In this document: positions 20,451-30,993 of the stretch, piece by piece
Layout of the letters: every line of letters begins with the position of its first letter
How positions within the stretch are numbered: position 1 is the first letter of the stretch
From: Helicoverpa zea
Lineage: Eukaryota; Arthropoda; Insecta; Lepidoptera; Noctuidae
Reading direction: 5' to 3'
DNA: 64,000 nt
Assembly: GCF_022581195.2 (NCBI RefSeq)
Contig: NC_061479.1
Span: 2,604,001 to 2,668,000, forward strand
Translations under genes and position numbers: made by a program
Notes under the pieces: model-generated
The model's input: only the letters and a program-made list of their open reading frames with translations
Databases searched by the model: none
What the model was told of the DNA's origin: nothing

Positions 20451-21471
20451 ATAACCTTTGTTAATTCATTCCTTCCTGTCTTCTTTGTTATTATGTGTGT
20501 GTACATAAATTGTAAATACATAAATAAAGGACGTAGGATAGTTTTTATTACAAAAAAAAAAATAATAATAATCCGGACATACAGCGCCATCTATCGGTAA
20601 AAACTAAAATCTGCCGGAAGTCACTATTCCACGCGAACGAAGTCGCGGGGCAAAAGCTAGTACCCAATTAGTAAGGTATAAAATTACTGAACACTTTGAA
20701 CATGCTTTGGTAAACAATAATCAGAGGTTTACTGTCCATCAGACGTCTAGACTCAACGAAAAACAATGATCATTCACAGCCTTTTGTATTGTCCCACTGC
20801 TGGGCACAGGCCTCCTCTCACACAGAGAAGAATGGTGATTTCAGACTTCATAGTCCAGGATTCTTCGAGATGTTTTCCTATACATTTAATCAGTCATTGG
20901 TGTCCATGATATAGTTACAAAGAAAGTACCTACATAAAAACTTAGAAACGTTACATTGATACCTAGGTACTTGTCTGATCTGGAATCTATACTATTATTA
21001 TAAAGCTGAAGAGTTTGTTTGTTTGTTTGAACGCGCTAATCTCAGGAACTACTGGTCCGATTTGAAAATTTCTTTCAGTGTTAGATAGCCCATTTATCGA
21101 GGAAGGCTATAGGCTACTTTTTATCTCGGTACGGGAAGTAGTTCCCACGGGATGCGGGTGAAACCGCTGGCGGAAGCTAGTCACAGTCACAGATATACAC
21201 TTACTTGAGAGGTTTTTGATTTTACCCAATAGGCCTTCCGCTTGTTACGCAGATTACCATTTCTTTTTTAAATTTAATGCAAATTGTTTTCAATTCGATA
21301 TTTTTACATTTCCACTATTTAGCACATTGTCTGTAACTTGATTGTAAAGTAGTTAAAAATTACTCATGGTGTTTCCCCTAGCGACATTGTTCTTTGACTT
21401 TTGACTAAGAAAGACTAGTATTGAGCTCCTTAGATGCTTTTTACATAATTAATATACAAGTTTAATTAGCT
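20451..21471. other. Intergenic with Helitron-like repeats
   Basis: Contains a Helitron-like end at about 20560-20660 (...AAAAGCTAGT), a short repeat shared with 58975-59125 (CCCACTGCTGGGCACAGGCC), and the Helitron-like copy at 20986-21181. No gene seen until the signal-peptide exon of receptor 1 at 21472. Confidence 0.45.
20986..21181 (+). repeat. Helitron-like short repeat (family b)
   Basis: Starts TCTATACTATTATTATAAAG and ends GGCGGAAGCTAGT. Near-identical to the inverted copy at 1548-1743, including the block AGTGTTAGATAGCCCATTTA. Confidence 0.6.
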
Positions 21472-24400
21472 ATGTTTTACATTAATTTAATATTTTACGT
21501 GTTAAATCTAGTGTTAAATAGTGAAGCAGGCATTACATTCAGTAAGTAAAGATTTTAATTTCCAGAATTAATTTTAGTATAAGGCCATCTGTAGATAAGT
21601 TTTACTAACTTCTTCTTCCTCCTGCCCGGTTCCCAATTTTATCTGGGGTCGGCGAAATATGTCATTCTTTTCCATTTTCCCGCATCACTCGTCATACTGA
21701 CACTCACTCTCTTCCTATTCATGTCATCTTTCAGGCAATCCATCCATCTTTTCTTAGGTCTTCCTCTTCCTCTCCACCCGTCTACATACATTTCAGTTTT
21801 ACTAAAGTAAGTAGCGATGAAGGAGATTGGCGAACAATAGAATGCTCTTAAGCTCATACATTTCTGATAAGTACACATCATCATCCTCCGAGCCTTTTCC
21901 CAATCATGTTGAGGTCGGCTTCCAGTCTAACCGGATTCAGCTGAGTACCAGCGCTTTACAAGAAGCGACTGCCTATCTGACCTCCTCAACCCAGTTACCC
22001 GGGCAACCCGATACCCCTTGGTTAGACTGGTGTCAGACTTACTGGCTTCTGACTACCCGTAACGACTGCCAAGGATGTTCAATGACAGCCGGGACCTACA
22101 GCTTAACGTGCCATCCGAAACACAGCCAATGGTGTCTAAGATATACTTAGAAAATACATACAAACTTAGAAAAGTTGCATTGGTACTTGCCTGACCTGGA
22201 ATCGAACCCGCGGCCTCATACTTGAGAGGATGGTCCTTTACCCACTAGGCCACCACGACTCTTTTATCTCTTTTATTTCTGATAAGTACACAAATATGCG
22301 AATATCTCTTTTCCTAAATGTCCCACGAGATAACGCCCATAATTAAAGTTATTCTTAATTACCAGCATGTCGATTCTATAAAATATCACAACTCACTTCG
22401 ACATCACTCTCACTTCGACTTCGATCTAAAGGTAGAATTCCGTGGACGCGACAATAGTCAACCTTTGAAAATGTATGGCACCGTTGTCGAGGCCCGTGAC
22501 AGTCGCGCGCGGCCGACGAATTTCGTAAGCTGCTCGCGGCATTGTCAAAAATTTAATTCTGGTTTTACTAAAATTCTATAGATGTTATTAAGCGCTAGAC
22601 CATGTTGAGAAGCGTACGGCCGCGAGCGGCTCACGAAATTCGTCGTCCGCGCGCGACTGTCGCAGCCCTCGGCAGCGGTGCCATACATTTTCATAGGTTG
22701 ACTTTTGTCGCGCGCGGCTGCGACAATCGCGACCCACGGAATTCTACCTTAAAGTTTCGTGATTGACATTGTCAAACTACACTAGCGCTTCACTAGAAAT
22801 CAGAAATCAGAAATCAGAAATGTTTTATTTGTCAAACATAGGTGTAACATTATATAGGTCTTACAAATAATAAAGTGCGCTATGTTTTGTCAACAATGAC
22901 ATACAAATTAATATACAATTATAATACATGTAAAAAAAGAAAACATGAATTTAGCATTACAAAAAATACAATACTTAATGTTAGATAAAATTATCATTTA
23001 AAAACTCATCTAGCCTATAATAACATTTTTTAAGCAGTAGCTGGTGTAGGGTACATTTAAACTTTAATACTGGCATACGCTTAATCGCGTCAGGTATTTT
23101 ATTATAGACTTCGGGAGCAATGCCAAAAAAACTTTTCTTCATTAGTGCTGTTTTACATTTGACATGGCATAATGTGTTGAGGTATTGAGCACGTAGCGGC
23201 ATTTTCTTTACTGTAGCCAGTTTTTGAAATAAATGTGGGTTTTTTTTTACAAATAATGCTGTTTCGAATATGTATAAAGCTGGGAAGGGTAAAATATTAT
23301 ATTTTTTAAAATATGGAATGCAACTGTCTGTCTTTTTTAGGCCAAACATTGACCTTACACACCTCTTTTGTATCCTAAACACGACTTCCCGGTTTGTTGA
23401 CTGTCCCCAGAAAATTACACCATATCGCAAAACCGAGGATACCAATCCATGATACGCCATTAGTAGTGTTTCAGTGTTCACTTTTTTTGACAGTTGAAAT
23501 AAAAGGTACGCTGATTTACTCAATCGCTTGCAAATTTCTTCCAGATGCGGTTTCCAAGTTAACTTATCATCAATAGTAACACCCAAAAATTTTGTATTGC
23601 TGACTTCTTCTATTTTAATATTATTATAGGTGACATCAACTGGAGTGTTAACTAGCCGTTGGTGGAAGTGCATAATTTTGGTTTTATTTAGATTAATTAC
23701 TAGATTATTGTCAATAAGCCATTTAATTATTTTAGAAAGAGTATTATTTATGTCAATTTGGTAATTATTTGGATTGTCGCATTTTATAATAGCCGTGCTG
23801 TCATCAGCAAAAAGCACCATTTCTTGACTTATCATTTTAGGTAGGTCGTTTATGTATATTAAGAATAGCAGGGGTCCCAAGATGCTACCCTGAGGTACGC
23901 CATATTTACACTATCGAGCGTGTTGACAAGTTGAACTAAATCAAAGTCGAGATTTTGACAGATTTGTCAAAATCTGTCTATCTATAGGGGAGGTAGGGGA
24001 GAGATGGGCAGTTGGGAGACATGATCAAATCAGAATAAAAGGGGGGTCCTTTTATTCTGATTTCTGATCATAGTTTTGTTTTTTTTTAATTGGGTAGTTT
24101 ACGTTACCGACTGGTAACGGTGTTCATCCATAGACTATCTGTCATTTCTGTGAGTTGTCAAGAACAAACACTCGTAAAAGTACTTAAATATTTTGTTGCG
24201 GTTTCGGATCGTTATAAAGAGAAAACTAATGAAAGGTATGTGTATTTTCTATTATTAATTATTGATTGTCAAAATCTCCAGTTACAATTATAGTAAGTCG
24301 ATGATTGCTGACAGTATTCTACTTGTGTAGCCCTTTCATTTGATACCCATATTGAGGGGGCTGTGCCATTTTGTGCCGGCGGCCATATTGGATTTAATTA

Positions 24401-27400
24401 AAGGTGTATACAAAATTTCAGACCAATCGGTTGACAGGAAGAGGGTGAAATTTGAATTACTAAATTTGATCCAAGAATAAATAATAAAACAAACGGGGTG
24501 AGCTAAATAAAACCGTTTAAATATCTCGTAATGTTGAAACTGATTGTAATTTTTAGGAAAGCTCTTTCATTATATCTAGCCGAATATAAGAAATGGCAAT
24601 AAAAGTTGATAATGATCTGTAAAATCTGATTTTTTATGCAATAAATTGTGAAAAAGTGCCCATCCCTCCCCTACCTCCCCTAAAGTATGAAATGACATTA
24701 CGAATCGAAGTGAAATGCGAGTTGTTGATCGAGTTTTATAGAATCCCAGTACAGAGCTCTCGTTGATTATCAATTTTATAGCTGGCCGCCGATACCCCAG
24801 GGTCCATATAGAAATTTGCCTATTGTCCTTTGCAAATGTACCTAAAACCCCTTCGTATGAGTCATATAAAAAGGTATAATAATTTCCAGCTTATTATATT
24901 AATTAATTATTAGGATTTATTTACATAGTTATTTACAACTCAAAAAAGAATTCTATCCTAGTAGAACAATTAAAAAAAACACTATATCTAAAAAGCGTCA
25001 AAAAATTCATCCCCATCGCTGTCAATTGGGAGCATAGGTACCCAAGAGACTGGCAGCATTACCTCGTTGGATGGCCATGCTGATCCTTTGTCCGAGGCCT
25101 TTGCCAGCCCTTTGCCAGCGTTTTGGTCACGAAAAGCGTCAAACAGCCGCCTGAACAGATCTTTAATAAGTGATTCTTTTTACAGATGCAAATTCAGAAA
25201 TGTCGGTAGATAGAGTGAATGATCTGACTTGCAGTTCACAAATTACCAACGTCGCGGGTTGTACGTACTTGCATCAATGGAATCACGTTTATTCTCAAAA
25301 CTGGGTAGGATTCGGTAAGTATTCTATAAACCTTAGAGATTCGATACTAAACTGACGCTCAGCCGCCGAATGTGAGCGAACGTTACGAAATTTATTGTTT
25401 TCCGTACATATTATTTATTAGGTCACATGTAGCCGACACGTTATGCGTAATATGCATAGTCGCTGACAATCGGCAGCTGACATTTAGTTTAGTTTGAACG
25501 CAGTCTTAGTAAAAGGTATGTTTTTTTTTAACGAATTGTGCATTTGTCGTGCCGTAACAACTTTTTTACAGCACGTTTTTTATTGCGAACCAGAAAAACT
25601 AACCACCGTGCCGCCGTACGGTGGATTTACCGTACCTATATTTTCATTGCATTTAGGGTGTTTCTACATGGTGCATGAAGCAGGAGCAAGTTAACATGCG
25701 CAAGTGACAAGTGACAAAAGCACGCGGGTGGGTATTTTACTTTGGTACATGCGCGAGTTGCTGGACCCGCACGTTTTTAAAATGCATGTAACCTGCGCAT
25801 GTGCCTTAATATGCGCAAGCTACTTGTACCGTGTAGACTCACCCTTGAAGAAGCGAGTTTTTCTAGTGTTTTATTAACTAATATTTTAATTACAGATGGC
25901 ACGATAACCAACTACACGACTGTAAGAGCTTATACCAGCAAATACACTTTGACTCTGGAGAAATTTGATAACCTGACAACCATTTACAGTAACTTCGTTT
26001 CTAATGACGTAAACAATAATAATGTGATGTCTATGCAACTACAATGTGGCGGAAACCCGAACAAAAACGTCATCAATTTAGTTGATAATGGCTATTGTGA
26101 GTATTTTGATAAAAATCTTTAATCGAATCGAATTCAAAAGAGAGGTTCTCAGTGAGGGCTGAGGGATTGTTCGCGCGAGTTACCGTGGCCCTGGTACATA
26201 AAAGGCCAACGACGGAGCACGACGGTTTTTAGTCAGTAAGAGTCTGACACTCCCTCACCGCTGCTAACCCACAGCGGGAGGGGTCATTTGATGATTTTTG
26301 ACGTCTTTAAAAAAAAAAAGTTCTCAGTGAGACATGTTCCTATGTATGTTTGTGCGCGATTAAATGAAGATAAAACAAGATAAACATATGCATATCCTAA
26401 AAAGCTTTTCTACAGTTAAATAAAACCGACTTTATTGAAATCACTTTACCCATTTATATATATTTACCTACACACTACCTGTGTGACATCACATACCTAT
26501 ATCTGTATTAGTTAAAACTGCATCAAAAACAATACGTTCATTATATAGCTTTTTGCGGGGACTTTCACTATATATTTAACATTTTCATTTAATTTCAGAT
26601 CACTACACCGTGGATTTTATCGTCACATATACTGATAAACCGTTCAAGTTTAACTGCCAGCAATATTCCAGTCTTTCAAAATGTAAGTAAACTAACCCTG
26701 TCTGCGATGAAGTCTGTTCACTATAAAATACTGGCTGTTTACCCAATAATACATACACATATACATTCTCTCAAAGCTTCACTTGTGTTGCGAGGGGACC
26801 GTTTTCACTCAAAAATAAATTATTTATACTAAATTTTCAAAATCGCAGTAACACATTGCGTGCGAACATATCTAAAATGTCCGCGAAATTGCAACCTTTG
26901 TGCTCGAACACATGCTAGCTGTGGACTCGCGTCTACATTTTGACACAAGGCAATTGTGGACGAAGTTTCGACGTGTTTTCTCTGTAACATCTTATGGTGC
27001 AAGTAACTTGCGCATGTTGAGGTACATACGCAGGTAACATGAATTTTAAAAAACGTGCGGATCCAGCGACTCGCGCATGTAACAAAGCAAGATACCCACC
27101 CGCGTGCTCTTGTCACTTGCGCATGTTAACTTGCTCCAGCTACATGCACCGTGCATTCTAACTACCAGATGCTTATTTGTTTCAGATGTGTACGTGGCCT
27201 GGATTAACTCCGAAGGGAATAGAGTAATAGTATTCAAAAACAGTCCAGTTCAAGCCGACTTTTCGCTATTAAAAACTCACAATGGTTCAATACTATGTTG
27301 TATTTACTACGTAGAAACAACTACTGAAACTTCAGTGGATATAAGACGCTTTGTCAAAAGCAAAACTTTGTTCGTTTATCAAGAAAACTTATCAGGGAAT

Positions 27401-29560
27401 GATTTTATAACGAACACAGTTGTAACTTCAAGTAAGTGTCAAGCTTGTTTTTAGTTTTCAAAAAAATAATCAGTACACTCATAGCAAGATAGGTATGTAG
27501 TTGTGAGCCTCGGTCAGGCATAAAAGTAGACTCGAGAGCCCCGAGAGCACACCCAAGTACCACCATCAATTAAAAAAAAATCATCGTTTGACTACATTGT
27601 TAGTGAATTTGGGCCTAAACTTCGGCCGATAGTCCGATGGTTGACTGATAGAGTATTTCGATGTCAATGGTGAATCCAATGAAACTTACTACCATTCATT
27701 TTCATACTGATTTTATAAGCCCGAACAACCTATCGGCCGACTAAAAGTTTGCAGGGTGCGAAAGCGACGCTCTTATGTGTAAAATAATACACTTGATAAG
27801 TAGTTTTCATACACAATAATTACGCTAGTATAACTAAGGGAGACAGAGTAATTAATGAGAATAATTTAAATATTTCAGCTGAGAAAAACTATCGCGAGAA
27901 TACACCTAACATATCAGTGACCGCAGAAACCACAAACAATGTTTTAAACAAAAGTGTTGAAATAGAAACAGAAACAAACAAACAAGAAAATTCAAATAAA
28001 GAAAACATCGATGCCTATTTAAGAAAACTTAAATTAAACATACCTGGCGATAACACAAAAAAATCAGAAACAGCAGAACCAAATGAAAATCCTAAAAGTA
28101 ATAAAGAGGATATTCTCGATGTCAGTACTCGGAGATCTGAAACGGTTAAAAAAACAGAGAACGAATGTGTTTACGATGAAACAGATTCAGTAAAGAAAAT
28201 TCCAGATAACTCTAAACGAAATCATAAAATGAAAAATAAGTCTAATGATATTATTGAAAGCAGAATTGGTTCTCCGAATGAAAATCCTCGGGATGATATT
28301 AGTCTTCCTAATGATCAAAAAGGTGTATTTGAAATTACTTCATCTAAAGCAGAAGGAGAGATTTCTAAAGTGATAGATTTAAGGAATGAGACTGAAAATA
28401 GTAGCACTGGTATGTTCTTCATCATCATCATCATCTCCCGAGCCTTTTCCCAACTATGTTAGGGTCGGCTTCCAGTCTAACCGGATTCAGCTGAGTACCA
28501 GTGCTTTACAAGAAGCGACTGCCTATCTGACCTCCTCAACCCAGTTACACGGGCAACCCAATACCCCTTGGTTAGACTGGCGACAGACTTACTGGCTTCT
28601 GACTATCCGTAACGACTGTATGTTCTTCATCATCGGCCTTTTTATATTCCCACTCTAGCTAGGCTTCTTCCCTTTCTAGCCATGTCAACTTTCACACAAT
28701 CCATTCATCGTTTCTTTGGATGTCTCCTTCCACAGTATCCGTCTACATTCATGCTCATCACCTTCCTCATAACATTATCGTCATTCAACAATTCAACAAT
28801 TTCCGAATATTTATATTTTTATATTTTCTGGGGACTATTGTTCCACCACTTCTTCTTCCCAGCAAAAATACATAGGAAGTGGTGAAGGGCGGGCGTTTTG
28901 GGGTTTGTCTTTTGTAAATTTGACCTTCAAAAAGTGCTGTTTTACAGCGTACTTTGAATAAATGACTTTTTAATATAATGCTGAAAACTCTGTTTCAGAT
29001 AAAGAAGGCGATCATAGCAATCTTATTATTATAATAATATATATATGTGCAACGTTGTTTATTGTTATAGTTTTATTTATAATAATAAAATGTTGCTGCA
29101 AAAAGAAACCTGCAACGCGACCACCGATGCCATTACCAAATAATGAAGTGAGTTGTGACTCATTAACGCAAAACTAATAAGTTTTAGGTCCCCGGATCTT
29201 CAAAAGAAAAAGACCTATAATGCTGTGTTCAAATATAACAGCCTCCGAACGTTACGCAGTTCATTGTAGTTTTAATTCCGAATATATTCACTTTTTCGTT
29301 CACATCTAACCATTCAATATGCTTAAAATGCATGGACGTTGACTGGTTGGTCTGGTTTGAACGCCGCCTAATGGCGTCCAGGCTAATTTGTTCCTTACAT
29401 AAAGTCCATAAAATTCTTCGTCTTCATAATCCCCGAATTTTCATGAACTCAAATGTTTGTTTTTCAGCGGCCATTTTATTTAAACTTATTGTTCGAGAAA
29501 GAATGTGAACGAGAAAGGCAGGCTATCGAGCAACCTGTATATGAAGAAATAGACAACTAG
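21472..29560 (+). CDS. Receptor 1: type I membrane protein with module B, mucin-like stalk and YEEI tail
   Basis: Unrecognised gene. Exons: 21472-21541, 25186-25314, 25896-26096, 26599-26682, 27186-27431, 27879-28409, 28999-29147, 29468-29560 (1503 nt, 500 aa). Exon 1 codes a signal peptide (MFYINLIFYVLNLVLNSEA). Exons 2-5 form ectodomain module B with N-glycosylation sites (NYT, NLT), a Cys 14 residues before a Trp (FNC...YVAW) and GSILCCIYY; an Ig-like fold is possible but not shown. Exon 6 (residues 244-420) is a Lys/Glu/Asn/Ser/Thr-rich stalk. Exon 7 has the membrane span (about 429-450) followed by KCCCKKK and RPPMPLP. Exon 8 holds YLNL (Y474) and YEEI (Y495). All junctions up to exon 7 are phase 1, then phase 0. 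Exon 1 is linked to exon 2 by phase and by analogy with receptor 2 across a 3.6-kb repeat-filled intron; that link is the weakest. AATAAA at 29601. Confidence 0.8.
21600..21800 (-). repeat. LINE-type fragment, GRPKKRWMDC
   Basis: Minus-strand frame reads WRGRGRPKKRWMDCLKDDMN then a short tail ending FADPR and a stop, a motif common at the 3' end of several LINE families. Too short to classify. In receptor 1 intron 1. Confidence 0.5.
21878..22274 (-). mobile_element. Full-length tRNA-derived SINE, family 1
   Basis: The minus strand starts GTCGTGGTGGCCTAGTGGGT (A-box-like), has GGTTCGATTCCAGGTCAGG (B-box-like) and ends GGAGGATGATGATG. An 18-bp target duplication ATTTCTGATAAGTACACA flanks it (21860-21877 and 22275-22292), proving a complete insertion. 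Other copies: 7186-7408, 28427-28618, 33917-34229, 40069-40143, 58026-58388, 59129-59261, 63619-64000. Confidence 0.92.
22430..22749. mobile_element. Harbinger-like MITE, 320 bp
   Basis: Ends AGGTAGAATTCCGTGG and the inverse, flanked by TAA on both sides (22427-22429, 22750-22752). Rich in CGCGCGCGG-type words and strongly self-complementary. The 3-bp TWA duplication fits PIF/Harbinger. Confidence 0.75.
22797..23905 (-). pseudogene. 5'-truncated CR1/Jockey-type LINE
   Basis: An open minus-strand frame at 22981-23880 (299 aa) starts inside the reverse transcriptase at PQGSILGPLLFLIYINDLPK, with catalytic FADDSTAI and C-terminal YGVIFWGQST and CIPYFKKYNILPFPALYI. The 3' end is three copies of AAATCAG (22797-22817). 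Same group as the intact LINE at 10028, but a different subfamily. Truncated just before motif B. Confidence 0.85.
23987..24680. mobile_element. TIR element with GGGGAGGTAGGGGAG ends
   Basis: Ends GGGGAGGTAGGGGAG and CTCCCCTACCTCCCC are inverse complements, with TA on each flank. 694 bp, no convincing ORF. Unclassified; a TA duplication points to Tc1/mariner-like mobilisation. Confidence 0.6.
24913..25158 (-). pseudogene. Unclassified LINE-type 3' fragment (QRGNAAS family)
   Basis: The minus-strand frame codes the terminal peptide pattern [QR]GNAASxxGTxPxDSDxDExFD. Other copies on the same strand: 37325-37400, 38315-38475, 44655-44860, 46500-46705, 61085-61265. In the copy at 46590-46690 it reads LGQRISMAIQRGNAASLLGT, then DSDGDEFFDAS and a stop. 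This looks like the end of a retrotransposon ORF2, but I cannot name the clade. Confidence 0.5.
26140..26315 (+). repeat. Dispersed short repeat (GTTACCGYGGCCCTGGTAC family)
   Basis: Shares GAGTTACCGYGGCCCTGGTA, GTCAGTAAGAGTCTGACACT and CACAGCGGGAGGGGTCATTT with copies at 37835-38025, 38880-39025, 39375-39556 and 43690-43885, all in the plus orientation. In receptor 1 intron 3. Possibly a SINE or the end of an R1-type 3' UTR, since similar words occur at 17480-17560. Confidence 0.55.
27879..28409 (+). CDS. Receptor 1 exon 6: polar stalk
   Basis: 531 nt coding 177 residues dominated by Lys, Glu, Asn, Ser, Thr and Asp, with only one Cys. It starts in phase 1 after a clean acceptor (TTTCAG) and ends in phase 1 at G|GTATGT. 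Low complexity and absence of hydrophobic core residues indicate an extended stalk between the folded module and the membrane. Receptors 2 and 3 have much shorter linkers here (about 24 and 63 residues). The donor belongs to a SINE target site (see 28427-28618). Confidence 0.8.
28427..28618 (-). mobile_element. 5'-truncated SINE family 1 at a splice donor
   Basis: The target duplication TATGTTCTTCATCATC flanks it (28411-28426 and 28619-28634). The first copy supplies bases 2 onward of the receptor 1 exon 6 donor (GTATGT). The second copy recreates TGTATGTTC, a possible second donor. Reading past the first donor gives a stop within 20 codons. Confidence 0.85.
28999..29147 (+). CDS. Receptor 1 exon 7: transmembrane segment
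   Basis: Codes DKEGDHSN, then about 22 Ile/Leu/Val-rich residues (NLIIIIIYICATLFIVIV and onward), then KCCCKKK and a proline-rich RPPMPLPNNE. The basic/Cys run marks the cytoplasmic side and suits palmitoylation; PPMPLP could bind SH3 or WW domains. Phase 1 in, phase 0 out, as in receptors 2 and 3. Confidence 0.85.
29468..29560 (+). CDS. Receptor 1 exon 8: cytoplasmic tail with YLNL and YEEI
   Basis: 30 residues plus TAG: RPFYLNLLFEKE...IEQPVYEEIDN. YEEI is the optimal ligand of Src-family SH2 domains once phosphorylated; YLNL is a YxxL site 17 residues before it. The arrangement is ITAM-like but the spacing exceeds the classical 6-12. YxxPhi also serves AP-2 endocytosis, so sorting is an alternative role. 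Confidence 0.8.
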   Translation, partial: RPFYLNLLFEKECERERQAIEQPVYEEIDN

Positions 29561-30993
29561 CCGTATACCTGCCTTAGTTCGGATTACACTTTTAAGTATA
29601 AATAAAGAAAAAACAGAGTACAGATTGTAAATAGTTTTTTTTATCTTCTTCTTCTTTCAACTTCTCCTTCTTTCCTTCTCAACGATGAATTGATCTGATG
29701 GAGCTGCATATTTTATTTCCTAACAATCTCTAGTATCAGAGCTTTCTCAAATCCGCCTGACGGCCTCTGACGTGGAATTGTAACAACGACTGCTACTGAG
29801 TAGCTTTCCGGGACGTCCGCTTCACGTGCCCTCCCAGACACAAGGGTGTAACATTTCCAACTTCCAGATTCTGGGCTGCTTTGTGAAAGTTATTAAAGAG
29901 AAGTAGAGATTTCGGCAATCGATCACAGGACCTAGGGCACAGCAGCTGCGTCTTTCGAATAAATACAAGGCCAGCTATGGTTCCTGGACAAATGATAATG
30001 ACCTTCTTTACTAATTTGTTTCTTTGTAAAATCATTAATGACACACCAAACCAAAATATGTGCCTATGTCATGCTCACTATCATGCAGGATATACATATA
30101 GTAGGTATCTATGTTTGTTACTTGCTTTTGTGGTTCAACATAGCATGAAATGTGGTAAGTTTTTTACTTACCACATTTCATGCTCACACACAAATAAATC
30201 TACTCCAATCTGTAAAACTTTCCCAATCAACATTGAACCTTATGTCTAAGTGATAAAGTTGAAAATCTATTTGATAAAGACAGATTGTAGTATCTTGATG
30301 CACTGGCGCCTGAACTTACAGACATGGGTATAAGTCTGCCCTTTTTTAAAGAAAATCGTCAAATGACCTCTCTGTTCATGTTCCTTCTTAAGCCCTTTAT
30401 GTACCAGGGCCGCGGTAACCCTTTAGAACTTCCTACGCTTTATTTGAAGGGCCGAAATCGCTTTGTGGGTTTAAGAAACTTTCACGAAGCAGCCAGAAGC
30501 TTTGAAGTTGGTGATTGATACATCCGTGCATCGGAGAGCACGTAAATGTCGGTCCTGCGCCTTATCTCCCTTCGGTGGTGTCGGATTGCCGTCCCATCGC
30601 GTTATGAGAGTGAAGGAACAGTGAGTGCACCTGTCTCTACGCAAATGCTCGTGCACTATAATATGTCCTGCGCAGTTGGCTAATCTCCTTACGTGAGAAC
30701 AGCCGCCGTAGCCGAGAATCGGCTAGGATAACATCATATACCTATCGGCTATTTTTAGCCATGCCCCAACTCTATAGAAAACAAGCTACTATACTACTAC
30801 CTACTATTATAAATGACCAGGAAAGCTACACAATTAATTATGCATTGTTATCACAAGGAAAACTGGCCGCTTTTGATATTCGTCTGGTTTCGTTCTTATT
30901 TACCTACATATTGTTATAATTATCCGTTCTCCGCCATTTGACAGGACAATTGCATAAAGAGCAGTGATTTACGGAATTGTAAACAAAGTTAAA
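29561..30993. other. Intergenic between receptors 1 and 2
   Basis: Contains SINE family 2 copies at 29780-29960 (minus) and 30447-30727 (plus) and a perfect 19-bp hairpin (30142-30184). Both genes are transcribed rightward with 1.4 kb between coding regions, so the promoter of receptor 2 must lie here. No TATA or initiator assigned. Confidence 0.5.
30142..30184. other. Perfect 19-bp hairpin
   Basis: AGCATGAAATGTGGTAAGT, loop TTTTT, then its exact inverse complement. Could be a cruciform, an RNA stem or the remains of a small foldback insertion. Confidence 0.7.

Larger units (their letters stand above)
22372..24757. mobile_element. Nest of insertions inside an older MITE
   Basis: Outer inverted ends GATTCTATAAAATATCACAA (22372) and, inverted at 24757, GATTCTATAAAACTCGATCA. 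Inside are a Harbinger-type MITE (22430-22749), a truncated CR1-type LINE (22797-23905) and a TA-flanked repeat (23987-24680). All lie in receptor 1 intron 1. Confidence 0.55.

Noticed and set aside
24090..24293. Extra receptor 1 exon from the 67-residue plus-strand ORF
   Set aside because: Starts inside a TIR repeat, has no splice borders in phase and resembles neither module.
25186..27431. Firm Ig-domain assignment for module B
   Set aside because: A Cys-14-Trp spacing and a later Cys pair are suggestive, but the Trp is Leu in receptor 2 and the usual DxGxYxC motif is missing, so it is kept only as a possibility.
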